Position numbers and translations under genes: made by a program. DNA of 64,000 nt from Blastocladiella emersonii ATCC 22665 (lineage: Eukaryota > Blastocladiomycota > Blastocladiomycetes > Blastocladiales > Blastocladiaceae), in NCBI GenBank assembly GCA_025594325.1, contig JANHCV010000002.1:806001-870000 (forward strand). The letters run 5' to 3'. Shown one piece after another: positions 40,334 through 50,900 of this stretch. The notes under the pieces were generated by a model, which saw only the letters and a program-made list of their open reading frames with translations, searched no databases and was not told the DNA's origin. Position 1 is the first letter of the stretch; the number at the start of each line of letters is the position of its first letter.

Positions 40334-43300
40334 TTAAAAAAGCCACATGCACGCGAGGCGCAGGTCCTCGGGGGTCTTGAAGCAAGGTCGGAACGGGATC
40401 TCGATCACCTCCTCGAATCCCTCGCTCGTACTCGGCTTGCTGAGGCGGTACTCGTACTTGGAGAAGGCCTCCTCGGGCAGCAGGTCGCGGGGAAGCTCGT
40501 CGTCGACCGAGGTGAACTACAGGGGCCAAGACGCGTGGTTAGCGACGCTCGAACCTCGAATTATGAGCGGTTCATGACGCACCGCGCGGAAGTGGTTGAG
40601 GTGTCGAGCAATGTCGACGGGCGTCGTAAAGTGCACCGAGCGCACTGGCACCTCGAACTCCTCGGCCACTTCAATGTACTTGCGGCGCGTCCAGGAAGTG
40701 GGATTCGTGTTGTCTGCAGCACGCGCGAGTAAGGGCCCGTTTGGTTCAGATCAGGTGGATCAGCTGAAAAAGTTGCCACGTTTCACCTCACCCCCGTTCA
40801 TCTCAGCGGCCGTGCGAACCAAACGCCCCGCTGGATGAACCCCCCCCCCCCCGCAATAAAATCTTTCCCACCTCTTTGCAGCCGCACTTATTGCAACGAA
40901 TCAACACCTAACCTCACGCATCGTGTTCTCGAGCCCTCAAACAACATGGGCAAGGGATACAACCGCAAGCTGCGCGGCCTAATGCTCACAGCCGCCCTCG
41001 CTCTCCTGCGACGTCTCGCTGCGCGCAACGAGCGCCGCTCGTGGGAGCCTATCCGCACGTCCACGCTTTCTGGCGAGTCGTGGGTTCAAGAGCTGCTGAC
41101 GTGCAACAGCGAAACGCGTTTTTCGGAAATCGCCCGTATGCCCCGCGAGACCTTCAAGGCCATCTGCCGCCTGTTCCGCGACCGTGGCCTTCTCGCCGAC
41201 GGCCGCGAGCTGTCCGTCGAGGCGCGCTTCATGGTTTTTCTTGTCATGGCCGGCGAGGGCAGCACCAACCGCAACCTCAGGGAGCGGTTCCAAATCTCTG
41301 GCGAGACCGCGTCCAGGGTTCTGAAGCAAGTGCTCGACGCTCTGTACCGCCTGATGCCCGAGTTCATTGTCCAGCCGTCCGATTCTACGCCCGTGCATGA
41401 GCGCATCGCCCACGACCCGAAATACGCTCCGTTCCAGAACGCGGTCGGCGCGCTTGACGGAACGCACATCCCGTTTGTTGTGCCCACTAAGCTTCACGAC
41501 TCGTTCCGAAACCGCAAGGGGACCATATACTCAAATGTCCTCGCTGCCTGCGACTTTGACTTGAACTTCACCTACGTTCTCGCAGGGTGGGAGGGCAAGG
41601 CGCATGACTCGCGCGTGCTCTCGGACGCCTTCGCCCGTGGGTTCAAGATCCCCGCCGGCCGCTTCTACCTCGCCGACGGCGGCTACGCAAACCGCACGTC
41701 CATCATCGTGCCCTTCCGCGGTACCCGCTATCATCTTCGCGAGTTTGCCCGCGGCAAGGATGGGTACGTTCTCACTGCCATGACCATCACGTTGGCGCCA
41801 TCTCATCCGCTTCATCAACGTACGTAGAGTTAAGAACCGCGAGGAGCTTTTCAATCTGCGTCACGCGTCGCTCCGCAACTCTGTTGAGCGTATCTTTGGC
41901 GTGCTCAAGAAGCGGTTCCGCGTCCTCTCGATTGGCGCGGCCTACCCAATCAAGACTCAAGTCAAGCTTGTGTACGCGCTCTGCACGCTGCACAACATGA
42001 TCAACAAGTGGAACCAAGGCGGCGACGCCTTCTTTCGCGACGCCGAGACGGAGCTCCGGCGCGCGCGGGACGCGGCGCGTGAGGCGCGTGTGCGTGGGCG
42101 CGAGCCCCTGAACGACGAGAACGAGGAGGACGACGAGGCCGCTGTCCTCGAGGCCTCGCTGGACGGAGCTCTTCAGCGCGGTATCTCGCTTCGGAACCGC
42201 ATCGCAAATGTTCTTTGGACCGAGTACAGGCGCGTCATGGCCGCTCGTGGGACCCGTCTTTGAAGGCGCGAAATAATTGTTGTACCCGCATGCATGCTGT
42301 AATATACTGATTTTTCAAGTACTATAATGTTATATAAGCGATTCTAGATGATTTGACGCGTCGCTGAGGTCAGAATGCATCGGTGGAGACGCGTCGATCA
42401 ATCACGTGACGTGTGAGACACTTTGCGAACCACGCGTTTCTCAACGAGTCGCGTCATTTTCGAGCCAAGGGTAACGATTGAAGATACGATGGACACAAAG
42501 CCAGATGTATTGGACACAAATGGGCGAGAACAAGGCCAGGAAGCAACGCGAGGGGAGGGGGACATGTGCGAGTGAGCTACTGAATGAAAATCTCGAGGAT
42601 GCGCTTGCGCTTCGATTCGGACACGGCCATGACGCGAAGCGCTTGATCCTCGGTCAGGCGGGTGGCGACGTCGATCTGGTACTCTTCATTGTCGTTGTAC
42701 GCGTCCTGGACCCATTCAAGTGCGGCGGTCAGGACGGGCTTGGAGTCGGCGGTCGCGACGCTCTGGAACACCTCCTTGATGCCCATGAGGAATTCCGAGT
42801 CCGAGAGGCGACGCGAGCTGCTGTCCGAAGTGCGGCTGCGCTTGCTGGCGGGGGCCGCGTCGTCTTGACCATCGACACCTTCCACGTCACCAGACTCCTT
42901 GCCGTCCTGCTCGAGGTGCGAGTACTCGCCGGTGGTGGTCGAGCCGCCCCACGAAGGAAAACAGCGTTTATATAGGCCGGGAAGCATAGCCTGAAGGTTT
43001 CGGGGGCGAGCAGACGGGCAATTCAGCGACGAGGGTTCCATTCAGCTCATCCGGGGGTCGACCCAAACGCCGCGATGAACGCGACGGGGTGAAAATGCCA
43101 CGTTTCAGCTGGGTGAACACCGGACCGTGTAAAATCGATTGATCCACCTGATTCACCCCGGAACCAAACGGGCCCTACGTTACGGGCGGCACGGACACGG
43201 CGTGGCAGACGCACCAATGACAACGGGCCAACCCGACACGATCACCTCGCGGCAGTACTCGACGCACGCGTCAAGCGACCCGAGCGTGTCCTGGTTCACA

Positions 43301-44473
43301 ACGCGGTAGCCGAACGAGTTCCGAAGCCATTCCGCGACCGTCGACTTGCCGCTCGCCGGCGAACCCGTGAACACGAGCACCTCCTGCTGCCCGAACTGCG
43401 GCACGGCGGGGTCGATGAGATCCTCGATCCAGTCAAAGTAGCGTAGCTCAGCGCGTCCTTCATCATCGCTGTCCTCGTCCTCGCCCTCTTCCTCGTCCTC
43501 CTTGCTGTCCTCACGTTCGTGCGCAACGAGCTCGCGAATCAGGGACGGATCGAACCGGCCGCGCAGATGGAACCGCTCGACAGGGTGGCCGAGGAAAAAC
43601 TCCTCGGGCGTGTGGAATGGGAGGCCGAGATTGATGGCAAACTTGCTATAAACGGCAGAGAAGTGAGATCGACTCGGTCGCATAGCGGTCGTCGCAAGAC
43701 GCACCGGTCCGTGTCCCAAGCGTCACCCGGTCGACCAGCCACATCGCCGACAAAGAACGACGCGCCCACATCAATCGGAACGACGCTGCTGGTGATCACG
43801 TCCGCGTTGAAGTCCAGGGCGAGCTTCTTCCACATTCCCGGTCGGGGCTTGAAGTAGATGTCCTGTTCCAGGGAGAGAAAGATCTGGACAGGCACACCGA
43901 GCTATGATGTACCGAAACGTTAGTCGGAGCTTTGGGGGATCCGGGAAGGAGGCATGATGCACCGTGCGCGCAATGTCGATGGCCTTAGACTGAAGGCCGG
44001 GAAGCATTTCGGGCCGACCATAGTACCAAATACGATGGTTTGCGAACACGACGATCTTGAAGCTGTGTTGTTTCGCGCCGTGAGCCCTGCTCTCTCAAAT
44101 CTTTCATAGACTCGACGTACCCGCTCGCGTGAAGCTCCTTAAGCCGGTCCAACACGACGTCCGGGTAGAGCAGCTCCCAGTCATCGTCAGCCGTGGGCTT
44201 CGCCGCACCCGACTTGGTCGTGATCAGCGTGCCGTCCAGCGAGAAGGCCGCGATCTTCGACGAAGGAGCGGGCGACATGTACTCGATGACGCACAGGCTC
44301 TCCTCGTTGTGGATCTCGACGCGCTCAGCGGCAGCGGCAGTGGTGCCGCCAGCCGTTCGAGCCCGCTTCACGGCCTCGACCTCAGGGTCCTCAAACGCCC
44401 GCTTCGGGCCCGAGTGCAGCTCGGCGGAGTGTTTGCGAGTAGTCTCCGGCGGATCCATCAGCTGCATGAGCAT
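40334..44473 (-). CDS. PNKP-like polynucleotide kinase, copy B (phosphatase motifs degenerate; transposon in intron)
   Basis: Six exons (44121-44473, 43963-44062, 43705-43901, 43215-43645, 40583-40713, 40334-40516) splice in frame to 464 aa. The kinase half is intact: P-loop GSPASGKS (311-318), the IDNTNP motif and the C-terminal EGFEEVIEIPF block. The HAD phosphatase half is damaged: motif I reads FSLDGT with Ser78 where the nucleophilic Asp belongs, and motif II reads VVFANH with Ala125 for Thr. The family repairs DNA ends by adding 5'-phosphate and removing 3'-phosphate; this copy could only do the first. The fourth intron is 2501 bp because a DNA transposon sits in it in antisense. It is a tandem paralogue of 45908-47747 with matching introns. 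Splicing across the transposon is unproven. Confidence 0.8.
40733..40747 (+). repeat. left terminal inverted repeat of the Harbinger-type element
   Basis: GGGCCCGTTTGGTTC, perfectly complementary to 43161-43175. Confidence 0.85.
40946..42263 (+). CDS. Harbinger-type DDE transposase (DDE_Tnp_4-like)
   Basis: Exons 40946-41763 and 41828-42263 join in frame over a 64-bp GTACGT...CGTAG intron; 417 aa from the ATG of MGKGYNRKL. An in-frame ATG at 40835 sits beside a C-run and is less likely. An N-terminal helix-turn-helix-like region contains NLRERFQISGETASRVLKQV. The catalytic DDE core is visible: GALDGTHIPF (first Asp), YLADGGYAN (second Asp) and SVERIFGVLKKRF (Glu), all intact. The C-terminus is acidic and ends WTEYRRVMAARGTRL. 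The enzyme cuts and pastes its own element through the terminal repeats. With an intact frame and catalytic residues it could be recently active. It runs opposite to the host gene PNKP-B. Confidence 0.88.
42264..42576. other. non-coding interior of the transposon
   Basis: It contains the composite ACGCGT...CACGTG site (42387-42410) and GTGTGAGACACTTT (42411-42424), which recurs near 61123. No gene is seen. Confidence 0.5.
42387..42410. promoter_or_regulatory. composite CACGTG / TGATCGACGCGTC site inside the transposon
   Basis: Read on the minus strand it gives CACGTG, then TTGATCGACGCGTCT, almost the same as the site at 45845-45867. Confidence 0.4.
42577..43041 (-). CDS. second ORF of the transposon, shortened accessory protein (putative)
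   Basis: A 154-aa frame ending in EIFIQ within the element, convergent with the transposase. It has a basic KRSRTSD patch in its middle and a helical C-terminus (about 85-154: MGIKEVFQSV...RVMAVSESKRKRILEIF). Autonomous Harbinger elements usually carry a second gene for a Myb/SANT-type DNA-binding protein whose C-terminus is a similar short helical region; the Myb part is absent here. I therefore read it as a truncated or very short accessory protein. The start is uncertain. Confidence 0.4.
   Translation of the reverse strand: MEPSSLNCPSARPRNLQAMLPGLYKRCFPSWGGSTTTGEYSHLEQDGKESGDVEGVDGQDDAAPASKRSRTSDSSSRRLSDSEFLMGIKEVFQSVATADSKPVLTAALEWVQDAYNDNEEYQIDVATRLTEDQALRVMAVSESKRKRILEIFIQ
43161..43175 (-). 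repeat. right terminal inverted repeat of the Harbinger-type element
   Basis: GAACCAAACGGGCCC, the exact complement of 40733-40747. Confidence 0.85.
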
Positions 44474-45068
44474 CTATCTAGTCGGGGTGAAAGTCGGTGC
44501 TGCGCCCACAGCAGCAAACCGCGCATTTCTTAGAGCGAGAACACAGGCAAAAGCAGGCACTTTTTGAACAGGAAGAAGTTCTTATTTTTCTTAGCCCTTG
44601 GCAACGCCGCCATCCGGTGCCGCGAGCGGGCGATCCCGCCGCCAGCTCGCGCGCGCGAGATTAGGTCGGTCATGAGGATCCGAAACATGATGATTGCGGA
44701 TCGATCGCGCGCACCGGGTCGCGCTCCCGCGCTTCCGCTGCCGCCCCCGCTGCACCACTCGCGCGGGTAGGGTCCCTCCTCGAGCAGGGCCACCCGCCCG
44801 ACACGCGCGCGCACCCCACCCACCCCGCCGCCCGCGACCCGCACAGCCAGCGGCAGCGACCCGCACACGCAACGGCGGCGGCCGTCCCAAAGATGGCGCG
44901 CCTTGCGCGAGCGGTCCGCTCGCGCGGTTGTTGAGGACGACGGCGGCGACGATCGCGAACTGGACCTGGACGTGTCAATGCAGACGCCGTGCTGGAGGAC
45001 GATGGGCGAGGAGAGCGGTGAGTCGGCGATCCGAAGAGCGAGCTTGCGCGAGTAGATGGGGACGTACG
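44474..45068. other. intergenic region upstream of PNKP copy B
   Basis: No convincing gene. Several open minus-strand frames are Arg/Gly/Ala-rich. An intron-like segment (minus-strand GTACGT at 45067 down to CTCCAG near 44990) may belong to the untranslated 3' part of the small gene just upstream. Confidence 0.35.
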
Positions 45069-45334
45069 TCAAGGATCACGAGCGGGTCGAGCGAGCTGGG
45101 ACAGACGAGCGACGTGTCGCGGCGCGGAAGGCATCTACACGCAGAGGAGAACGCGATCCGTTAGCCGGCGGTCGTGGCGAGCGAGCGGTCGGCGGCGGGG
45201 CAGCGTACCGTGAAGAACGCCTGGCGCGAGCGCGCACGGTTGCGAGGGAGTCCTGCTGTGACGTCTACATGGTTGGTGGTCAGCACGCGTGGCCGCCGTT
45301 TGGGACTCCATGAGGGCATGTACCACTCGAGCAT
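45069..45334 (-). CDS. possible small two-exon gene (63 aa), function unknown
   Basis: The ATG at 45334 opens a 42-codon exon (45209-45334, beginning MLEWYMPSWSPKRRPRV) followed by a 74-bp intron with every local hallmark: GTACGC donor, CTAAC branch-like site, TGTAG acceptor. The second exon (45069-45134) gives 21 more residues and a stop. A CATAAAAG sequence about 65 bases upstream could be a TATA box. The product is basic and I do not recognise it. The splice signals are the main support; the reading frame past the intron is uncertain and the transcript might be non-coding. Confidence 0.35.
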
Positions 45335-45907
45335 CGTGGTGGGCGAGGGCGAGGTGAAGAGCGCGAGATGGGCGAGGGCCGCGGTCGGCTTTTATGTCCG
45401 TGGCCAGCGACCGAGGCGGGCAGCGGGGCAGGGCGCGCGGCGACCACACGGCCGTGGCCGTGCGCACGGATTTCGCAAAGGACCGGCGAAGGACCCTGGG
45501 CAAGCGGGCCGTGTTGCGTCATCGTGACGTGAAGGAGCAGGGCGCCCGAAGTCGCGCGCGCGCTCGCGCTCAAGCTGCCGCCGCGCCAGCCCGCGGGCGT
45601 TTCAGGCCGCGCCGCCTCGCGCAATTCACGCGCGCGACCGCCGCTGCGCACGCTAGGCACCTCAAAGGATATGGGCGGCCTTTCTCCGCCTTGCTCCGCC
45701 GCACGCGCCGCGGCGGCAGCGCTGCGCCCAGGCAGCTCCCCCTCACTTTTCTTAAGATTCTTACCTAAGGAAAGGGCCTTCTGCTGCTGTGGCCGCAACG
45801 GTCGCAAAAAAGCTGTGACACGCGAAACTCAGCTCCTCTGACCCTCACGTGTTTGATCGACGCGTCTCATGTCCGCAATGAAAGCAATATATGCAATGAA
45901 AGTGTCT
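45335..45907. other. intergenic region upstream of the small gene and downstream of PNKP copy A
   Basis: About 570 bp without a gene. The part next to PNKP copy A contains the composite site 45845-45867 just beyond the copy A stop. Confidence 0.4.
45845..45867. promoter_or_regulatory. composite CACGTG / TGATCGACGCGTC site
   Basis: TCACGTG is followed by TTTGATCGACGCGTCT. It lies about 40 bases past the stop of PNKP copy A, the same relative place as the 40255 site for copy B. Confidence 0.4.
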
Positions 45908-47747
45908 CTAGTGGAGCCACATGCTCGCGAGACGCAGGTGCGCGGGATCCTCGAACCGCGGGACGAAGGGCACCTTGATCACCTCGGCGAAGCCCTCGTC
46001 GACGGTCGGCACGACGAATCGCGACTTAAACGTGTTGAACGCGACGTACGGCACGGCCTCGCGCTCGGACGTGAGCTACATGCGGAGCGACACGCCTTGT
46101 GAGTAAGTAGGATCAAAACGCGGCGGTACAAGAGAACGTACGGCGCGGAGATGGTTAAGGTGCAGCGCGAGGTCAATGGGCGTCAAGAAGTGGGCCGAGC
46201 GGATCGGGATGCCCTCCTCCTGCGCAATGCGGATGTACTCGGCGCGCGTGTCGACCGCCGCGTTCGTGTTGTCTAAACTCGGCACGAAACATGTGTTAGC
46301 AACCGCCGCTCGCCCTAGCGATCCGTGCAACGTACCAATCACGACGGGTCCGCCCTCCTTGACCATGGCGCGGCATGCCTTGACACACTTGGCAAACGTC
46401 TTGAGCGAGTCCTGGTTGATGACCTGGTACCCGTGCGCGTCGGCGAGCCACTGGGCGACCCGCGACTTGCCGGACGCGGGCGAGCCGCTGAAGACAAGAA
46501 TCTCGCGCTCGCCGGGGCCGACGGGTCGGATCAGCTCAACGAGATCGAGCTCCTCGTGCTCGTGGCGCTCGGCGAGCTTGCGCATGGCCGTCGGGTCGAA
46601 CTGGCCGCCAAAGTGGAACGGCGCGGCGGGCTCGCCGAGGAAGAACTCCTCGGGCGTGTGGAACTCGATGCCGACGTTCACCGCGAATTTCCTACACGGC
46701 GTAGAGCGAGTGGGTCCACACGCGCGCGCGGGGATACGCGAACGAGTCGGACGCACCGGTCCGTGTCCGCGAAATCCTTCTTGGTGCTCGCCTTCCACCC
46801 GTCGGGGCGGCCGGCGGCGTCGCCGACGAAGAATGACGCGTTCACGTCGATGGCGACGGGCTCGGGTGCGTCCTTGGCCTGGTTGCAGTGCGCGACGAGG
46901 TGGTCCCACATACCGGGACGCGGTTTCCGGTAGATATCCTTATGCGTGGCGATGAAAATCTGCATCGGGACGCCAATCTACAGTTCGGTCGCGAGTGTTA
47001 GAGAGGAGCAATCCCTGTCAGTGGGACGCGCCGTACCGCGCGCGCAATGTTGATGACTTTGCCCTGGAACCCGACCAGCTTGGACCGGTTGCTCCCGATC
47101 CCGGCCTGGTTCGTGAACACGACGATCTTGGCGCTATACATGCACACGTCGCAGCTTTAGTCCTCGGTCGCGTCACGACACGCATCATCTATCGCGTACC
47201 CGTTCTCGTGCAGCTCCTTGAGCCGCTCGGGGACGCGCGTCGGGTACAGGAGGACCCAGTCGTCGTCGTTCTTGGGCCACTTGGCTCCCGACTTGGTCGC
47301 GATGAGCGTCTTGTCGAGGTCGAACGACGCGATGGTCGAGGACGGCGCGGGCGACATGTACTCGACGATGCACAGCGTGTCCTCCTCGTGGATGGTCACC
47401 TCGCCCGCGGCGACGGCGGTCGCGGCGCTCGTCTGTCGGTGCCGGCCCATGTTGGTGAAGAAGGGGTGGATGCGGGGTTTCTCGCCGTCGGCGGTGCTGT
47501 TGCTCTTGGCGTGCTTCGTCGCGGTGCTCGTCGTCGTCGGCTGAGTCTCGAGCTCAGCGTGTGGCCTTTTGTGTCCGTGGTGCAGCTCGGGGGGAGCAGT
47601 CGCCTCTTCTATGCTGGCGCGCTTCTGGAAGAGAGCGAGGACGGGCGAGCGAGACTTTCAGCGTGGGGAGCCGCCCGGCGGGAAACCGTGGGGCAGGGCG
47701 CCTACCTGCTCGTTGCCGCAAGTCGATGACGTGGTCTTTAGCTTCAT
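45908..47747 (-). CDS. PNKP: Polynucleotide kinase 3'-phosphatase (PNKP), copy A
   Basis: Seven exons (47706-47747, 47200-47624, 47037-47133, 46757-46977, 46336-46691, 46142-46272, 45908-46075) splice in frame to 479 aa. The first exon (MKLKTTSS...) is my inference from a GTAGGC donor and TTCCAG acceptor that keep frame; without it no ATG precedes the conserved KPRIHPFF segment. HAD phosphatase motifs are intact: FDLDKT (Asp116 nucleophile), VVFTNQAGIG (Thr163) and FVGDAAGRP. Kinase motifs: P-loop GSPASGKS (331-338), IDNTN, and EGFAEVIKVPF near the end. There is no FHA domain, as in other fungal PNKPs. The enzyme converts damaged DNA ends to 3'-OH/5'-phosphate for ligation in the nucleus. The residue after DLD is Lys where Gly is usual. 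Intron positions match copy B. Confidence 0.88.
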
Positions 47748-47948
47748 GCGAGTGACGTTGTGCAGGGGCAGGGGAGCGAGAACGTGGGGCGGCGCAGCTG
47801 GTGCAGTTCATTTCAGGGATGCATCTGCGCCGAGGACGCATGCGTTCGAGTCCGCCGTCGACTCGCGCGTGTGGATGGGGCAAAGAAGCGATGTGCGGAT
47901 ATATATGTAGTGTCTTCCCATTCATGGTGTCATCTTCCTCCTCGGATC

Positions 47949-50900
47949 TCAGCCGGACGCGGCGGGCGCGACGGGCGCCGCGAGCATGGCCGCGACATCG
48001 ACGTCGACGGGCGACGTGGGCGTGTTGCGCGACGTGGACCGCGGCGGCGGCGTGTACTGGTTGGTGCCGCCGACGATGATGGGGCTGGGCACGGTTGGCG
48101 ATGGGGCCGCGTCGACGGCCGTGACCTCCACGACCAGCGGCTCCGGCTCGGCCATCGCCGGCTTGATGGCCGTCTCGGGGAGCACGACGTCGCCGGCGGC
48201 ACATTTCTCGGCCCAGAGGATCGCACGCGCGATCGCGCGGTCGTACCCGTCGGGCGTGTGGTTGAGGAGTGCGCCGGAGGCGACCGCGATATCGAGCATG
48301 GCGAGCTTGGGCCGCGCGCCGAACGGCGACTCGGCGGCGGCGGGCGCGACCCAGCACTCGACGTGCGGCTTGGCGACGCGGCGCACGCGCACCTTGCCGG
48401 AGATCGGGTCGGGCGACGCCCGCGTCAGGTGCGCGTCGCTGCGCATCAGGTAGTAGGCGGTGCCGGCGCCGACGAGCTTGACGTTGACCTCGGCGCCCGC
48501 GTCCATGTGCGCGGGGGTCCACGCGGCCGACGTCGCAGAGGACGCGGCCGTCGCGTCGGAGCCCGCGCGGACCACGCCGTTGTGGTCGGCGAGCGGCGTG
48601 ATGCCGCCGAGCGAGATGCGCGCCTGGTCGAGCGCCGCCATCTGCGCGTTCAGGGCGTTCTCGCGGAACAGGCCCAGCCGCGCACCCACGCGAGCCGCGA
48701 ACGTCGACTTGGCGCCCGTCGGCGTCAGCTGTTCGGCCGCCGTCACGAGCATGTGCTTGAAGTCCATGACCGAGCCTACGTGGCGAGGAGCGCGTGTGTT
48801 AGCGGTGATCCACTCGAGTTCCCAAGCGAAGCGAGCACGTACCGTACGACAGACGCGGCACAATGTCCGTGTCGTTGACGACGTTGCAGAAATCGGGGAA
48901 CTGGGCCGCGAGGTCGGGCGTGACCGTGGGCGGGGCGGCGTACGTGAGGCACTCGATCTTGAACGCGGCGGGGTCGGGGTCGGACCCGCACGCGAGGAAC
49001 CGGAGGTCGGCGCCGGCCTGGGTGCGCAGGAGCATGGCGACGAGCTGGGCGGTCGCGCCGCCGAGCGAGTGGCCCGTGACGAGGAGTCGGCGCGGGCGGT
49101 GCGTCGCGAGCGCAGCACGCAGCTCGGGCAGCGCGCGCGTGAACACGTATTCGGCGCACCGGCGGAACCCGGCGTGCGTCGCGCCCGACAGGAACGGCTC
49201 CATGTGCGCCATGAGGTCGGTCAGCGTGTCCTCGATGTTCATGGTGCCGCGCACGCACAGCACGATGGTCGAGTCCTCGGGGACGTGCGCGCAGTAGAAG
49301 TGCGGCGCGGCCGTGGCGCCCGTGCGCGTCATGTCCCAGATCAGAATGTCCTGGTCCTGGATCCCGAGCAGGCTCAGCAGCATGCTGCGGTCGCTGCTGG
49401 CCACCGTGTCGACGAGGTACCCGAGCCGCCCGTGCCCGTACCCGAAGAAGTTGAGCCCGATCTGCCCGTATGACGCGAGCGAGTACCGGAAGTTGCGCTG
49501 CAGGTGGCGCAGCACCTCGAGGTCCGGGCACATGTAGTGCAGCGGCGCGCGCGGGCGCGAGACACGGCGCGCCGGGTGGTTGCCCCACTTGCGCAGCAGG
49601 AGCAGCGCGCCGAGCATGTCCGACTTGGCCATGCCCCAGCCCTCGCCAAAGAACGCCTTCCCGAGACGCACCATCTCGCGCAGCGCGTGCAGCTTGGTGT
49701 AGTCCTGATCGCTGCGCGCCCACGTCGCCGCGTCGTCCTGGAACGAGCCGTGCAGGCTCGCCGACGATGACGAGGCGAGGAGGGACGTGCCGGCGGGCGT
49801 CGCGGGCAGCGACTTGGCGGACGCCGAGGAGGACGTGGTGACGGGCGCGCTCATGGAGCGGCGGCTGACCATGGACATGCGCGGGTCGACGGGCACCTGC
49901 TCGGACATGGGCGTGCCGGGCATGCTGGCGAGCGAGCCGCCGTAGGTCGCGGCCGTGTCGAACGAGTTGATGGTGGCCATGGACCCGCGCGTCAGCGTGC
50001 GGGCGAGCAGCGGGAGGTGCGGGCGGCGCGACCCGACGGTGCGCTCGGACTCAGTCGCGATGCTGCCGTGGATCGACGGCGCAGCACCAGCAGCCGCGGT
50101 GCGGATCGACTCGGCGTCGGTGCCGTCCGAGCCCTCGGGGGCGGCCGAGATGGCGTCGTTCCACAGGGCGCACATGCGGAGGCGCAGCGAGCCGACGACG
50201 TGGTCGGCGCGGTCGACGAGGTGGAAGGCGTGGACGTGCGCGGCGGCCACGGACATAGGGTGGCCGGGGTCGCCCGGATCGGCGACCGACTTGATGCGCA
50301 GCTTGCACTTGGCGAGCGAGCGGCCGCTGTTGTTGAGGACCGAGACCTTGATCGAGTCGTACAGGAAGGCGTGCAGGGTGAGGGGCAGGTCAAAGTCGCT
50401 GCCGAGGACGTTGAACACGGAGCCGGTTTCGGGCAGGTCCTCGAGCGCGGGGACGCCGAGGGCGCGGTCCGAGGCGAGGTCGACCGTCGCCGTGGTCGTG
50501 GTCGTCGAGGCGGGAGCGGGCTCGTCCTCGTTGCCGCTCTCGCTGAAGTCGTCCTCGTCGTCGTACTCCTCGTCGTCGTAGTCGTCGCCGTCGGCCGAGC
50601 CGTAACCGTCGTCGGCGTCAATCTCGGACAGCGCGATAGCCACGTCGCGGAACGAGAGGCCCTCGAGCGGCGCGGGGTCGGCCACTGCGGGCTCCTCGGT
50701 CGCGTTCGGGGTCGACGCTGCGACCGAAGTGCGGGCGCTCGGGACCTCGGCGCCCGTGGTGCGCATCACGGACGCGCGCCAGTCGTCGAACAGGTCCTTG
50801 GACGAGCCGGGGGCGGGGAGGTCGAGGGTGAGGGTCGGCGGCGGGCCCGTGGCATCGCGGGCGTGCTGATGGGCGGCGACGAGGCGGGCGAGCTCCTCGA

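Larger units (their letters stand above)
40733..43175 (+). mobile_element. PIF/Harbinger-type DNA transposon inside a PNKP-B intron
   Basis: A 2443-bp element bounded by 15-bp perfect terminal inverted repeats, GGGCCCGTTTGGTTC at 40733-40747 and its complement at 43161-43175. The flanking triplets are TAA (left) and TAC (right), consistent with the 3-bp TWA target duplication of this superfamily if one base has since mutated. Inside the termini, related sub-terminal blocks recur (TCAGGTGGATCA, AGCTGAAA, CCAAACGCC). It encodes a spliced DDE transposase on the plus strand and a shorter minus-strand ORF. It lies between the likely branch site (CGTAAC) and the acceptor CTGCAG of the host intron. 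Confidence 0.85.

Noticed and set aside
42963..42985. TATATAAA on the minus strand within the transposon as a promoter
   Set aside because: It lies inside the second ORF (coding LYKRC) and no suitable ATG follows closely, so it is probably coincidence.
44530..45072. 180-codon minus-strand frame between the PNKP copies
   Set aside because: No recognisable domain, Arg/Gly-rich translation, and the intron-like segment inside it argues against one continuous frame.
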